From positions 32,596 to 96,595 of the forward strand of contig JAQBXT010000002.1 of the NCBI GenBank assembly GCA_027624175.1: 64,000 nucleotides of DNA. Reading direction: 5' to 3'. The stretch's first letter is position 1, and each line of letters starts with the position of its first letter. This document shows, in pieces, positions 18,596 to 28,091 of the stretch. Under the pieces are notes generated by a model. It did no database searches and was not told the origin of the DNA. It worked only from the letters and a program-made list of their open reading frames with translations. The DNA is from Pseudomonadota bacterium. Lineage in GTDB: Bacteria; Pseudomonadota; Gammaproteobacteria; Burkholderiales; SG8-39. A program made the position numbers and the translations under genes.

Positions 18596-20371
18596 CTAAG
18601 CCGTCGCGGCGGCCGGCCCGGCCGCGAACTGGATGCGGTGCAACCGCGCGTAGATGCCGCCGCGCGCGAGCAATTCGGCATGGCGCCCCGACTCGACGAT
18701 GCGGCCCTCGGCGAGCACCGCGATGCGATCGGCGCGCTCCACGGTGGACAGCCGATGGGCGATGACGATGGTGGTGCGCCCCTTCATCAGGGCCTCCAGA
18801 GCCGCCTGGACGTGGCGCTCGGACTCGGAATCGAGTGACGAAGTGGCCTCGTCCAGGATCAGCACCGGTGCGTTCTTGAGCAGCGCGCGCGCAATCGCCA
18901 GGCGCTGGCGCTGGCCGCCCGAGAGCCGCAGCCCGTTCTCGCCGATCAGCGTATTCAGCCCCTCGGGCATGCCACGGATGAAATCCATCGCGTGCGCGGC
19001 CTCGGCCGCGGCGGTGACGTCTTTGTCGTTGGTGCCGGCCAGGCGGCCGTAAGCGATATTGGCGTAGACCGTATCGTTGAACAGCACCACGTCCTGCGAC
19101 ACCAGCGCGATGTTGCCGCGCAGGCTGTCGAGCGTCAGGGTCTGGATGTCGTGGCCGTCCAGGGTGATGCGGCCAGCGTCGGGCGCGTAGAACCTGGGCA
19201 GCAGGTTGACCAGCGTGGTCTTGCCGCTGCCCGAAGTGCCCACCAGCGCGAGCGTTTCACCCGGGCGCACGTGCAGCGACACCTCACGCAGCGCGGGCTC
19301 GTTGCGCGTTTCGTAGGTGAAACCGACGCCTTCGTAGACGATGTCGCCGCGCGCGCGCGCCAGCGCCAGCGTGCCGCGTTCCTCCTCTACCGGCGCGTCG
19401 ATCATGCCGAACACGCTTTCGGCGCCCGCCAGGCCGCGCTGCAGGGCGGAATTGACCTGCGTGAGGTGCTTGATCGGCGCGAACAGCATCAGCATCGCAG
19501 TGAAGAACGAGGCGAATGCGCCCACCGTGGTGTGCCCGGCGAGGGACTCCTGCAGCGCCACGTAGACGATCACCGCCATCGCCGAGGCGGCGAGAAAATG
19601 CGTCACCGGGGTGATCAATGCCTCGGGCACCTTCTGGCGCATGTTGAAGCCGCGCAGCGCCGCGATGGCGCGCTGGAAACGCCGCCCTTCGTAGTCCTGC
19701 CCGCCGAACACCTTCACCACGCGATGGCACTCGATGGTCTCCTCGAGCACGTGCACCACGTCGCCCAGCGCCCGCTGGGAAGCGCGCGCCATGGTGCGCA
19801 GGCGGTGCGACAGGGCGCGCACGAACAGCGCCACCAGCGGCGCGACCACCAGCGTGATGAGCGTCAGCTTCCAGTTCAGGTACAGCAGCCACGCCAGCAT
19901 GCCGAGGATCACGATCGAGTCGCGCACCACGACGGTGAGCACCGTGGTCGCCGCCGCGCTGACGTTGGCCACGTCGTAGGCCACGCGCGAGAGCAACGCG
20001 CCCGAACTCTGGTCGTCGAACGTGCGCGTCGGGAAGCGCACCAGCCGCGCGAACATCGCCGCGCGCAAGTCCAGCACCACTTTGTCGGCGACCCAGGCCA
20101 TGCAATAGTGCCCAACGAAGCTGAGTACGCCTCGCACGACGAAGATGGCCACGATGGCGAGCGCGAAGAAGATTGGCGGCGTCGCCGCCTGGCCGGCGGC
20201 GGCGAAGCCGCCGTCCAGCAGCGGCTTCATCAGCATGGGAAACAACGGCTCGGTCGCCGCGGCGGCGATCATGCCGAGCAGCGCGAGCGCGAATACCTTG
20301 GCGTGCGGCCGCACGTAGGACAGCAGGCGCAGGTACAGCTGGCGGCTGCTCTGACTGCGCGTCTGCGGCAT
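18596..20371 (-). CDS. msbA: Lipid A export ABC transporter permease/ATP-binding protein
   Basis: ABC exporter with LVGTSGSGKTTLVNLLPRFYAPDAGRI, LSGGQRQRLAIARALLKNAPVLILDEATSSLDSESE. Confidence 0.93.
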   Translation of the reverse strand: MPQTRSQSSRQLYLRLLSYVRPHAKVFALALLGMIAAAATEPLFPMLMKPLLDGGFAAAGQAATPPIFFALAIVAIFVVRGVLSFVGHYCMAWVADKVVLDLRAAMFARLVRFPTRTFDDQSSGALLSRVAYDVANVSAAATTVLTVVVRDSIVILGMLAWLLYLNWKLTLITLVVAPLVALFVRALSHRLRTMARASQRALGDVVHVLEETIECHRVVKVFGGQDYEGRRFQRAIAALRGFNMRQKVPEALITPVTHFLAASAMAVIVYVALQESLAGHTTVGAFASFFTAMLMLFAPIKHLTQVNSALQRGLAGAESVFGMIDAPVEEERGTLALARARGDIVYEGVGFTYETRNEPALREVSLHVRPGETLALVGTSGSGKTTLVNLLPRFYAPDAGRITLDGHDIQTLTLDSLRGNIALVSQDVVLFNDTVYANIAYGRLAGTNDKDVTAAAEAAHAMDFIRGMPEGLNTLIGENGLRLSGGQRQRLAIARALLKNAPVLILDEATSSLDSESERHVQAALEALMKGRTTIVIAHRLSTVERADRIAVLAEGRIVESGRHAELLARGGIYARLHRIQFAAGPAAATA

Positions 20372-20443
20372 GGACGAATTGTAGCCGCTCGCGCACGCGG
20401 ACCCGAATTGCGCAAGCCCTCGCTTTGCGGTTCAAATGGCGCC

Positions 20444-21670
20444 ATGACGCCGCCATCGGTCTACGCGCAACGCATGCTGGACGCCGCGCGCGCATGCCTG
20501 GTGGTGACGGCCGCCTCGCTGCCGCTGTCTACCGCCGCGACCAATGCTTTCGCGGTGCTCGCCTTCTTGTGCTGGGCGCTTTCCGGACAATGGCGGCCGG
20601 CGTTCGGCGCCATTGCCGCCGAGCCCGTCGCCTGGCTCGGCTACGTGCTTTTCGCAGCTTTGGCGGCGGGGATTGCATGGTCGCGCGTCCCGGCGCAGGA
20701 GGCGGCAGGCGCACTCCTCAAGTACAGGGAACTGCTGCTGTTCGGCATCACCATGTTCCTGTTCGCCGACGCGCGCTGGCGCGCAAGGCTGCTGGGCGCG
20801 TTCTTCGCGGGGACGCTGGTGTTGCTCGTGCTGTCCTATGCGATCCGGTTCGGCCTGCTGCACTACGCCGACGAGCGCGGCTTCTCGAGCGCCGAGAACG
20901 CGGTGCTGCTGAAGAACCCCATCACCCACGGCTTCATCGTGAGCCTGCTTGCCTTCGGCGCCGCCGTCTACGCGCTGCGCTGCGCCGGCTGGCACCGATG
21001 GGCTTTTGCACTGGTCGCGTTTCTCGCAGCAGTCAATGTGTGGTTCGCGGTACAAGGGCGCACGGGCTACGTGGTGATGACGGTGCTGTTCCTGTGGTTC
21101 GCGTACTCGCGCTGGTCGCTGAAAGGCGTCGCCGCAGCGGCAGTGGGCCTCGCCTTGCTGTTGGCCGCGGCATATCAGTGGGCACCTGTGTTCCAAACGC
21201 GCGTCAGCCAGGTCGTGGCAGAAGCACACGACTACCGCTACCAGGCGCATCCGGGCGAGACCTCCATCGGTTCGCGGCTGCATTTCTGGAACAGATCGGC
21301 GCAGTGGATGGCACGGCATCCGCTTCTTGGCGCGGGAACAGGCGGCTGGAGCGAGGCCTTTTACGAAGCCACCGAAGGCGAGGACGGATTCATGCACAAC
21401 CGCGATCGCAATCACCCCCACAACGAGTACGTCCACCTCGCGGTGCAGTTGGGACCGTCCGGGCTGGCACTGTTTATCGCCTTGCTCGTCGTTGCGTTTC
21501 GCCGCGCTGGCCGCCTGTCCGGAGAATACGCCGTGCTAGCGCAAGGATTCATTCTCGCTTTTGCGGTGGGATCACTGTTCAACGACCTACTCTTCGACAC
21601 TACCGAAGGCCACATGTGGGCGGTGCTGGGCGGAGCGCTGTTCGGCGCCGCGCCGCGCAAGGAAAGTTGA
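20444..21670 (+). CDS. waaL: O-antigen ligase family protein
   Basis: Polytopic; NRSAQWMARHPLLGAGTGGWSEAF...RNHPHNEYVHLAVQLGPSGLALFIALL. Confidence 0.85.
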   Translation: MTPPSVYAQRMLDAARACLVVTAASLPLSTAATNAFAVLAFLCWALSGQWRPAFGAIAAEPVAWLGYVLFAALAAGIAWSRVPAQEAAGALLKYRELLLFGITMFLFADARWRARLLGAFFAGTLVLLVLSYAIRFGLLHYADERGFSSAENAVLLKNPITHGFIVSLLAFGAAVYALRCAGWHRWAFALVAFLAAVNVWFAVQGRTGYVVMTVLFLWFAYSRWSLKGVAAAAVGLALLLAAAYQWAPVFQTRVSQVVAEAHDYRYQAHPGETSIGSRLHFWNRSAQWMARHPLLGAGTGGWSEAFYEATEGEDGFMHNRDRNHPHNEYVHLAVQLGPSGLALFIALLVVAFRRAGRLSGEYAVLAQGFILAFAVGSLFNDLLFDTTEGHMWAVLGGALFGAAPRKES

Positions 21671-21672
21671 TC

Positions 21673-22524
21673 ATGCCGGCCTTCTCCATCCTGATCCCGA
21701 GCTGGAACAACCTGCCCTACCTGCAGCTGTGCGTGGAGAGCCTGCGCCGGCATTCCGCGCGCCAGCACCAGATTCTCGTACACGCCAACGACGGCAGCGA
21801 CGGCACGCGCGCCTGGCTGCGCGAGCAGGGCATCGAGCACACGGCGAGCGACGCCAACATCGGCATCTGCCACGCCGTGAATCTCATCGGCGAAAAGGCG
21901 CGCGGCGACTACGTGCTCTACCTGAACGACGACATGGTCGTCGCGCCGGGCTGGGACAGCGCGCTCGAGCGCGCCATCGCGCGGGTCGAGCGCCACGGCA
22001 TGTTCCTGCTCTCGGGCACCATGATCGAGCCCGCGGGATCGGGCAACGCCTGCGTGGTGCTCTCCGACTTCGGCCGCCACCCGGCGCAGTTCGACCTCGC
22101 GCGCTTTGCGCGCGAGGCGCCGGCGCTGGCGCGCGCCGACTGGCTGGGCGCCACCTGGCCGCCGACGCTCGTCGCGCGATCGCTCTGGCACCAGGTCGGC
22201 GGCTACAGCATCGAATTCTCCCCCGGCATGAGCAGCGACAACGATTTCTCCATGAAGCTCTGGCGCGCCGGCTGCCGCGTGTACCTCGGCGTCGGCGACA
22301 GCCTGATCTATCACTTCTCCAAGACCTCCACGGACCGCATCCGCAAGAACGACGGCCGCCGCCAGTTCCTGATGAAATGGGGCATGACGCAGTCCGGATT
22401 CGACCGCTACTACCTGCGACGCGGCCAGGCTGCGCCCGCGGACCCGCTCCTGCCGGAACCGCAAGCCTCCTGGGGCCTGCGCTGGCAGACGATCAAGAGC
22501 GGGCTGCGGCGGCGCCTCGGCTGA
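21673..22524 (+). CDS. Glycosyltransferase family 2
   Basis: FSILIPSWNNLPYLQLCVESLRRHS...DYVLYLNDDMVVAPGWDSALE. Confidence 0.92.
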   Translation: MPAFSILIPSWNNLPYLQLCVESLRRHSARQHQILVHANDGSDGTRAWLREQGIEHTASDANIGICHAVNLIGEKARGDYVLYLNDDMVVAPGWDSALERAIARVERHGMFLLSGTMIEPAGSGNACVVLSDFGRHPAQFDLARFAREAPALARADWLGATWPPTLVARSLWHQVGGYSIEFSPGMSSDNDFSMKLWRAGCRVYLGVGDSLIYHFSKTSTDRIRKNDGRRQFLMKWGMTQSGFDRYYLRRGQAAPADPLLPEPQASWGLRWQTIKSGLRRRLG

Positions 22525-23584
22525 GCGCCTCGCGCGCCGCGTCGATGACGCGCGCCGCGCTCATGCGATCCAGGCACTCGCTGGCGCTTTCGCGATGGTT
22601 CTCGCAGCCCTCTTCCTGGCAGGGGACACAGGCAAGCGTCGGCTCCTGCAGCAGCGCGACGTTGCCGCGCCGCTGCAGCGCCACAACCTTTTCGTAGGGG
22701 CGCTCGAGGCCGCTCTTGGGCAGCGGTCCCCACAGGCACGGATCGGTCGGGCCGAACAGCGCCAGCGTCGGCGTGGCACAGGCCGCGGCGAGGTGCGTGG
22801 TCGCCGTGTCCGGACCGACGAACAGCGCGGCCCCGCGCAGCAGGTCCGCAGTCTGCGCGAAGCGCAGCCGCTCGCAAACGTCGGTAACCGGCGCTTTCGC
22901 CCCGGCCAGCACCTGCTGCACGTACACGCGCTCGTCCTCCCCGGGCCCGCCGGTGATCACCACGCGCAGGCCTTCGCCATGCAGCCACGCGATCAGCGCA
23001 TGCCAGCCCGCGGTATGCCAGCGCTTGTATCGGAAGCGCGGCGCCAGGTGCAGCACGGCATAGCGTTCGCGCGCGGCGTCGAATCCCAGCACGTCGCGCC
23101 AGGCGATCGCCGGCATGCCGGCGGAGGGCGCGACGATCTCCGGCGCCCATGGAATGCCCATCGCTTGCGCGAGCGCCTGGTAGCCGAGCGGCCGCGCGAG
23201 CTCGGGCGGCGACACCACGCCGCGCTCCACCGAAAGCCGCTTCCACCAGCGCTTGTCCCACTGGGGCGGCAGGAGCCCCACGCGCCGCCTCGCCGCCAGC
23301 CAGCCAAAGATGTGCGGCCGGTCGGCGGTTTCCGCGACCACCGCCAGGTCGTACCGGCGCCACAGCCGGCGCCGCAGCGCCGCCTGCGGGCCTCGCGGTT
23401 CCGCGGTGATGACCCGGCGCAGGTCGGGATTGCCCTCCAGCACGCCCTCGGTGCCCGCGAACACCAGGGCGTCGATGGCCGCACGCGGATACGCGTTGCG
23501 CAGGGAACGGATAAGCGGCGTGGTGAGCAGCACGTCGCCCATGAAGCGCAGCGAGATGACGAGGATCGAGCCGGGCTCAGTCAA
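22493..23584 (-). CDS. Glycosyltransferase family 9 (heptosyltransferase-like)
   Basis: ILVISLRFMGDVLLTTPLIRSLRNAYPRAAIDALVF...FVGPDTATTHLAAACATPTLALFGPTDPCLWGP; 3' end overlaps the convergent GT2 by 32 bp. Confidence 0.9.
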   Translation of the reverse strand: MTEPGSILVISLRFMGDVLLTTPLIRSLRNAYPRAAIDALVFAGTEGVLEGNPDLRRVITAEPRGPQAALRRRLWRRYDLAVVAETADRPHIFGWLAARRRVGLLPPQWDKRWWKRLSVERGVVSPPELARPLGYQALAQAMGIPWAPEIVAPSAGMPAIAWRDVLGFDAARERYAVLHLAPRFRYKRWHTAGWHALIAWLHGEGLRVVITGGPGEDERVYVQQVLAGAKAPVTDVCERLRFAQTADLLRGAALFVGPDTATTHLAAACATPTLALFGPTDPCLWGPLPKSGLERPYEKVVALQRRGNVALLQEPTLACVPCQEEGCENHRESASECLDRMSAARVIDAAREALSRGAAAARS

Positions 23585-25646
23585 TCCTGAATTCCGCCGT
23601 GAAGCTCAGCGAGCGCCCAGGCAACGGGTACACGTTGTACCGATCGGGCGTGAAGTTGCTGCGCACCGCGTAAGTGTAGTACGCCTCATCCAGCAGGTTG
23701 TTCACTGCCAAGGCGAGGCGGCCCCAGCCGAAGTCGCGCGCGAGTTTCAGGTCCAGCAGGGCGTAGGCCGGAATCTTCGCGCCCAGCGTGTTGGGCTCGT
23801 CGTTGTCCATGCGCTGCTCGCTCACCGCGGTCAGCGCCGCGGACAGGAGCATGCGTTCCCCCAGGTCCCAGGCGAGGCCGAGGTTCAGTTTGTGCTCGGG
23901 CACCAGGGGAACGCGCCTGCCCGAAATGTCCACGTTGGTGCCGAAAGACACGTTGCCGGGCAGCACGCCGCCACGAAAGCGCGCATCGGTATAGCCGTAG
24001 GCCGCGCTCAGGCGCAGCGCTTTCGCGACTTGCCACCAGGACTCGATCTCGAGGCCACGCCGGCGCGAGGGCGGCAGGTTGGTGTTGCCGATCCCGGCGG
24101 AAAATGGATCGAGGTGAATTTCGTCCGTGATATCGGCCTGGAACAGCGAGCCGCGCATCGATGCGGCTTGCACGCGCCATTCGGCGCCTGCCTCGTGCGT
24201 ACGCGCGTGCTGCGGGCGCAGGATCTGGAACTGCGCGTTGAACGCCGCGTCGCTCTCGTAGATCTCCTCCGCGTTCACGAAGCGGTAGCTGCGCCCGGCG
24301 CGTGCGAACCAGGCCCAGGCCGGCGACAGCGCCTGGCGCAGTCCGAGCTCCCAGGCATGCTGGCGCTGCGTTGCCTGCACCGCCGGCGCCTGCGAGCCGA
24401 ATCCCGGGTAACCCGGTGAGGCGGGATCGAACGCGTCGCCCGCCCGGTACTTCACCTGTTCTTCGCGCCAGCCAAGCGTGAGCAGGCTCGAGGGCGACAG
24501 CTCGACGCCATCCTGCAGGTAGATCGCCTGCGCGTCCTGGTTCACCCGCACGCGGTTCACCGGCCGCGCTAGATTCTGCTGCCGGTCGGCGCGGCGCGAG
24601 TCGTAGCGCCAGGCGTTGCTGTCGGCGCCGACGATCAGCCGGTGACGCACGCCGCCGAGTTGCAGCGGCAGGCGCACACGCGGGCCGATCGAACTCCACT
24701 CCAGGCGGTCGTCACGCGCCACCGGCCCCTGCTGGTCGAAATAGGAGCGCTGCGCCTTGTCGCGCCAGTCGAGATCGAGCTTGAACTCCGCGCTGCCCGC
24801 GAAATACACGAGCGTCGCGCCGGCGCGATTGCCGTCGCGCTCGGACCAGTCGTTCGGCGTCTGCGCGCCGCGCGGGTCCGTCACGTACTCGTTCAGACCG
24901 ATGGACGGCTGCACGGCACGCGCCCCGGGCAGGCGCATGTCCTGGTGGTCACTGCCAAAGCGCAGGTCTACGTAGCTCTCGCCCGGACCCCAGCGCATGT
25001 TCATCGCCAGGTTTTCCTGCTGGTTGCGGTTGTTGCGCCGGTAACCGTCGGCGTCGTATGCGTAGACCGAGGCGTTGATGCCGAAGGCCTCGCCGGCGAG
25101 GCTGCCGTAGAGTTGTCCCTCCGCCGTGCCGTAGCTCGCCATCCGGCCGAGCGTTTCGGCGCGCCGGCCCTGCATGAGCGGCGAGCGCGTGATGATGTTG
25201 ACCACGCCCGCCGTGGCGCCGTCGCCGTAGAGCACCGCGCCGGTGCCGCGCAGGATCTCGATGCGCTCGATGGCGGCGAGCGGGATCGCAGCCCACTGCA
25301 CGCCCGAGAGGTCGAAATCGCTCAGGCGCCGGCCATCCACCAGCACCAGCGTGTTCTGCGCCCCGGTGATGCCGAATCCGCGCAGGTCGACGGCGGCGCC
25401 GGCCGCGTTGTTGCCGAAATAATCGCGCATCGCCAGCCCGGCCTGCGCGGACAGCAATTCCGGCAGCGTGCGCGCCGCGCTGCGCTCGATGTCCTCAGTG
25501 TCGAGCACCGTGACGCGCGCCGGCAGGCGGCGCGTATCCTCCGGGAAGCGTGTGGCCTGAATGATGACCGCGTCGCCGTTCGAACCCGGCTGTGCGAGTG
25601 CCGCCGGCGCGAGCGCGGCGAGCAGCGCGAGTGTTGCCATGCGCAT
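23577..25646 (-). CDS. btuB: TonB-dependent receptor, BtuB-like
   Basis: Signal peptide, plug LPARVTVLDTEDIERSAARTLPELLSAQAGLAMRDYFG, C-terminal barrel; downstream of cobalamin riboswitch. Alternative start 25676. Confidence 0.85.
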   Translation of the reverse strand: MRMATLALLAALAPAALAQPGSNGDAVIIQATRFPEDTRRLPARVTVLDTEDIERSAARTLPELLSAQAGLAMRDYFGNNAAGAAVDLRGFGITGAQNTLVLVDGRRLSDFDLSGVQWAAIPLAAIERIEILRGTGAVLYGDGATAGVVNIITRSPLMQGRRAETLGRMASYGTAEGQLYGSLAGEAFGINASVYAYDADGYRRNNRNQQENLAMNMRWGPGESYVDLRFGSDHQDMRLPGARAVQPSIGLNEYVTDPRGAQTPNDWSERDGNRAGATLVYFAGSAEFKLDLDWRDKAQRSYFDQQGPVARDDRLEWSSIGPRVRLPLQLGGVRHRLIVGADSNAWRYDSRRADRQQNLARPVNRVRVNQDAQAIYLQDGVELSPSSLLTLGWREEQVKYRAGDAFDPASPGYPGFGSQAPAVQATQRQHAWELGLRQALSPAWAWFARAGRSYRFVNAEEIYESDAAFNAQFQILRPQHARTHEAGAEWRVQAASMRGSLFQADITDEIHLDPFSAGIGNTNLPPSRRRGLEIESWWQVAKALRLSAAYGYTDARFRGGVLPGNVSFGTNVDISGRRVPLVPEHKLNLGLAWDLGERMLLSAALTAVSEQRMDNDEPNTLGAKIPAYALLDLKLARDFGWGRLALAVNNLLDEAYYTYAVRSNFTPDRYNVYPLPGRSLSFTAEFRID

Positions 25647-25705
25647 GATGAGACCCAAGACCCTTCCTGGCGTCATCCCCGACGCCGCAAAGCGGTTGCC
25701 GTGAA

Positions 25706-25915
25706 CTGCAAGGCCGGTCTCCGGACTCGCGAGCAGGCGCTGGACGACGCGCCGGGCATGCCGCCTTCCCGTGGAACCAGCATCCACAGTGGCTGGGAGG
25801 CACGCCCCCTCGCTTACCGTTGCGGGGGCAGTACAGGGATCGCGGCCCGGCAAACATCGGGTCGCGCACCTGTTTCCCGTTTCATCCCCGCGGAGCGAAT
25901 CTCCGCGAAGACACC
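25706..25915 (-). promoter_or_regulatory. Cobalamin riboswitch
   Basis: Minus strand: GATGAAACGGGAAACAGGTGCG...CTGCCCCCGCAACGGTAAGCGAG...GCCACTGTGG...GGGAAGGCGGC...GAGTCCGGAGACCGGCC. Confidence 0.92.
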
Positions 25916-25951
25916 TTGCAGCTGACTACGCGAGCGATTATACAAACCGGC

Positions 25952-26830
25952 ATGGCGCGCGCAATGTTCCTCGTGTTGCTGCTGGCGGCCGCAGGCGCCG
26001 GCGCCGAAGTACGCGTGACGGACGACTACGGCCGCGAGGTGCGCCTCCCGGCGCCGGCCCGGCGCGTGGTCAGCCTCGCGCCGCACCTCACCGAGCTGAT
26101 GTATGCCGCGGGTGCCGGCGCGCGCCTGGTCGGCGCGCTCCAGTACAGCGACTTTCCGCCCGCAGCGAAGCGCCTGCCGCGCGTGGGCAGCGAGGCCCAG
26201 ATCGACCTCGAAGCGCTGGTCGCGCTGCAGCCCGACCTGGTCGTCGCGTGGCCGAACGCCGGCAGCGCCGCGGCCGTGGAGCGCATCGCCGCACTGGGCA
26301 TTGCGGTATTCCGTTCCGAGCCGCGCGAACTGGAGGACATCGCGCGTACGCTGGAGACGCTGGGGCGCCTGGCGGGCACCGAGGCCGCGGCGCTGGCGGC
26401 GTCCCGGGTGTTCCGCGCGCGCGCCGCGCGCATCGAGCGCCACTACGCCGCGAAACCGCGCGTGCGGGTCTTCTACCAGGTGTGGAACAAGCCGCTGATC
26501 ACCGTGAACGGCGAACACGTGATCAGCAAGGCAATGCGCCTGTGCGGCGGCGAAAACGTGATGGCGGGACTGCCCGGCCTGGCCCCCGAGATCGATCGCG
26601 AACGGGTGCTGCGCGCCGATCCCGAAGTCATTCTGGCGAGCGGCGCCGGCGGCGGCCGGCCGGCCTGGCTGGACGAGTGGCGCGCCTTTGCGACCCTGGC
26701 CGCGGCGCGGGGCGACAACCTCTACGCCATCCGGCCCGAACTGCTGCAGCAGCACACCCCCCGGTTGCTGGAGGGCGCGGAGCTGTTGTGTGGCATTCTC
26801 GAGCAGGTTCGGGCCAAACGGACCCGCTGA
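25952..26830 (+). CDS. btuF: Cobalamin ABC transporter substrate-binding protein (BtuF-like)
   Basis: VTDDYGREVRLPAPARRVVSLAPHLTELMYAAGAGARLVGALQYSDFP; divergent from riboswitch-controlled receptor. Confidence 0.85.
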   Translation: MARAMFLVLLLAAAGAGAEVRVTDDYGREVRLPAPARRVVSLAPHLTELMYAAGAGARLVGALQYSDFPPAAKRLPRVGSEAQIDLEALVALQPDLVVAWPNAGSAAAVERIAALGIAVFRSEPRELEDIARTLETLGRLAGTEAAALAASRVFRARAARIERHYAAKPRVRVFYQVWNKPLITVNGEHVISKAMRLCGGENVMAGLPGLAPEIDRERVLRADPEVILASGAGGGRPAWLDEWRAFATLAAARGDNLYAIRPELLQQHTPRLLEGAELLCGILEQVRAKRTR

Positions 26831-26906
26831 CACATTCTGAGAAATCACATTCAGAACCGCTCCTTATTTCTTGACGCAGTAGCGATTTTGAAACATAGTG
26901 TGCCGC

Positions 26907-27098
26907 GTGGAGGCGGAGTTCAACTCGCTCGAGTCCAAGGTCGCGCAGTTCGTCGGACTGTGCGAGCGCCTGCGCGCCGAGAATATTTCGCTGCGCCAGG
27001 AACTGGCGAGCGCCCGCAATGACGCCAAGCGCCTGAAAGACAAGATCGAGGGCGCCCGCAGCAAAGTCGAGCATCTGCTGTCGCGCCTGCCCGAGTGA
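26907..27098 (+). CDS. TIGR02449/ZapB-like coiled-coil protein
   Basis: MEAEFNSLESKVAQFVGLCERLRAENISLRQELASARNDAKRLKDKIEGARSKVEHLLSRLPE immediately upstream of zapA. Confidence 0.75.
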   Translation: MEAEFNSLESKVAQFVGLCERLRAENISLRQELASARNDAKRLKDKIEGARSKVEHLLSRLPE

Positions 27099-27427
27099 GC
27101 GCGAACGACCGGCGTCCGGCGGACGGCGCCAAGACCATCGAAGTCAATCTGCTGGGGCGCAGCTACCGCGTCGCCTGCAGCGACAGCGAGCGCGAGGCGC
27201 TGCTGCAGGCGGTCGCCTACCTCGAAGGAAAGATGGGCGAGATCAAGAAAGCCGGCAAAGTCGCGGGCACCGAGCGCATCGCCATGATGGCGGCGCTCAA
27301 CGTTGCGCACGAACTGTTGTCGATGCGCCTGGGCGAGGGCTTTGACCTCGGCGCAGCCCGGCGTAGAATCGGCGGCATCGAGGCGATGCTGGAAGCGGCG
27401 CTCGCCAAGCAGGAGAAGTTGTTCTAG
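27095..27427 (+). CDS. zapA: Cell division protein ZapA
   Basis: IEVNLLGRSYRVACSDSEREALLQAVAYLEGKMGEIKKAGKVAGTERIAMMAALNVAHELL. Confidence 0.92.
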   Translation: MSANDRRPADGAKTIEVNLLGRSYRVACSDSEREALLQAVAYLEGKMGEIKKAGKVAGTERIAMMAALNVAHELLSMRLGEGFDLGAARRRIGGIEAMLEAALAKQEKLF

Positions 27428-27440
27428 GCTTTGCTCCGAC

Positions 27441-27625
27441 GTTCCCTGCTGTGTTCGACCGGGCTCTAATTTTCCGAACCGATAGCTTCCTTGGGTTGCG
27501 GACCCAGTGTCACTGTTGCGATCGTCCCTCCTTCGGGTGCCGGACGAACCTGAGGTGACCGGTAAGCGACCACCCTGATTAAGCACAGGGTTCGGGAGCA
27601 GAGCCCACCGGCATGCGCGGGGGAC
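27441..27625 (+). ncRNA. ssrS: 6S RNA
   Basis: Position just downstream of zapA (conserved synteny); long-range pairing GGGCTCT/AGAGCCC and CCGAACC/GGTTCGG plus terminal CCCTGCTGTG/CATGCGCGGGG. Confidence 0.85.
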
Positions 27626-27632
27626 TCCACCA

Positions 27633-28091
27633 ATGCAGTTCTGGCTGATGAAGACGGAGCCCGACGAGTGCTCGATCGACGACGCGCTCGCCGCGCCGCG
27701 CCGCATCACGCCCTGGAGCGGGGTGCGCAATTACCAGTCGCGCAACACCATGCGCGATCCGATGCGCGTGGGCGACGGCGTGCTGTTCTACCACTCGAAC
27801 TGCGCTGAGCCGGGCATCGCGGGCCTGGCCGAAGTGGCGTCCGGCAGCCGCCCGGACCCCACGCAGTTCGACCGCAAGGGCGGCTATTACGATCCGCAAT
27901 CGAAGCGCGAGGCGCCGCGCTGGGTGCTGGTGGACATACGTGCGCTGAAGAAAACCCGCCTGGTGCCGATCGCCGAACTGAAGGCACACAAAGCGCTGGC
28001 GAATATGCTCACGCTGCGCCCCGGCAACCGGCTCTCGATCACGCCGGTGAGCGGCGCCGAGTGGCGCTACATCACCGGGAAACTGCTTTGA
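27633..28091 (+). CDS. EVE domain protein
   Basis: [57 protein letters not shown]. Confidence 0.94.
   Translation: MQFWLMKTEPDECSIDDALAAPRRITPWSGVRNYQSRNTMRDPMRVGDGVLFYHSNCAEPGIAGLAEVASGSRPDPTQFDRKGGYYDPQSKREAPRWVLVDIRALKKTRLVPIAELKAHKALANMLTLRPGNRLSITPVSGAEWRYITGKLL

Noticed and set aside
22493-22524. Functional meaning of the 32-bp convergent overlap between GT2 and GT9 genes
   Set aside because: Short 3' overlaps of convergent genes are common in compact GC-rich genomes; no further signal.
24642-25925. 427-aa plus-strand ORF opposite the TonB receptor
   Set aside because: Low-complexity Arg/His/Val composition; the opposite strand encodes a recognisable receptor and riboswitch.
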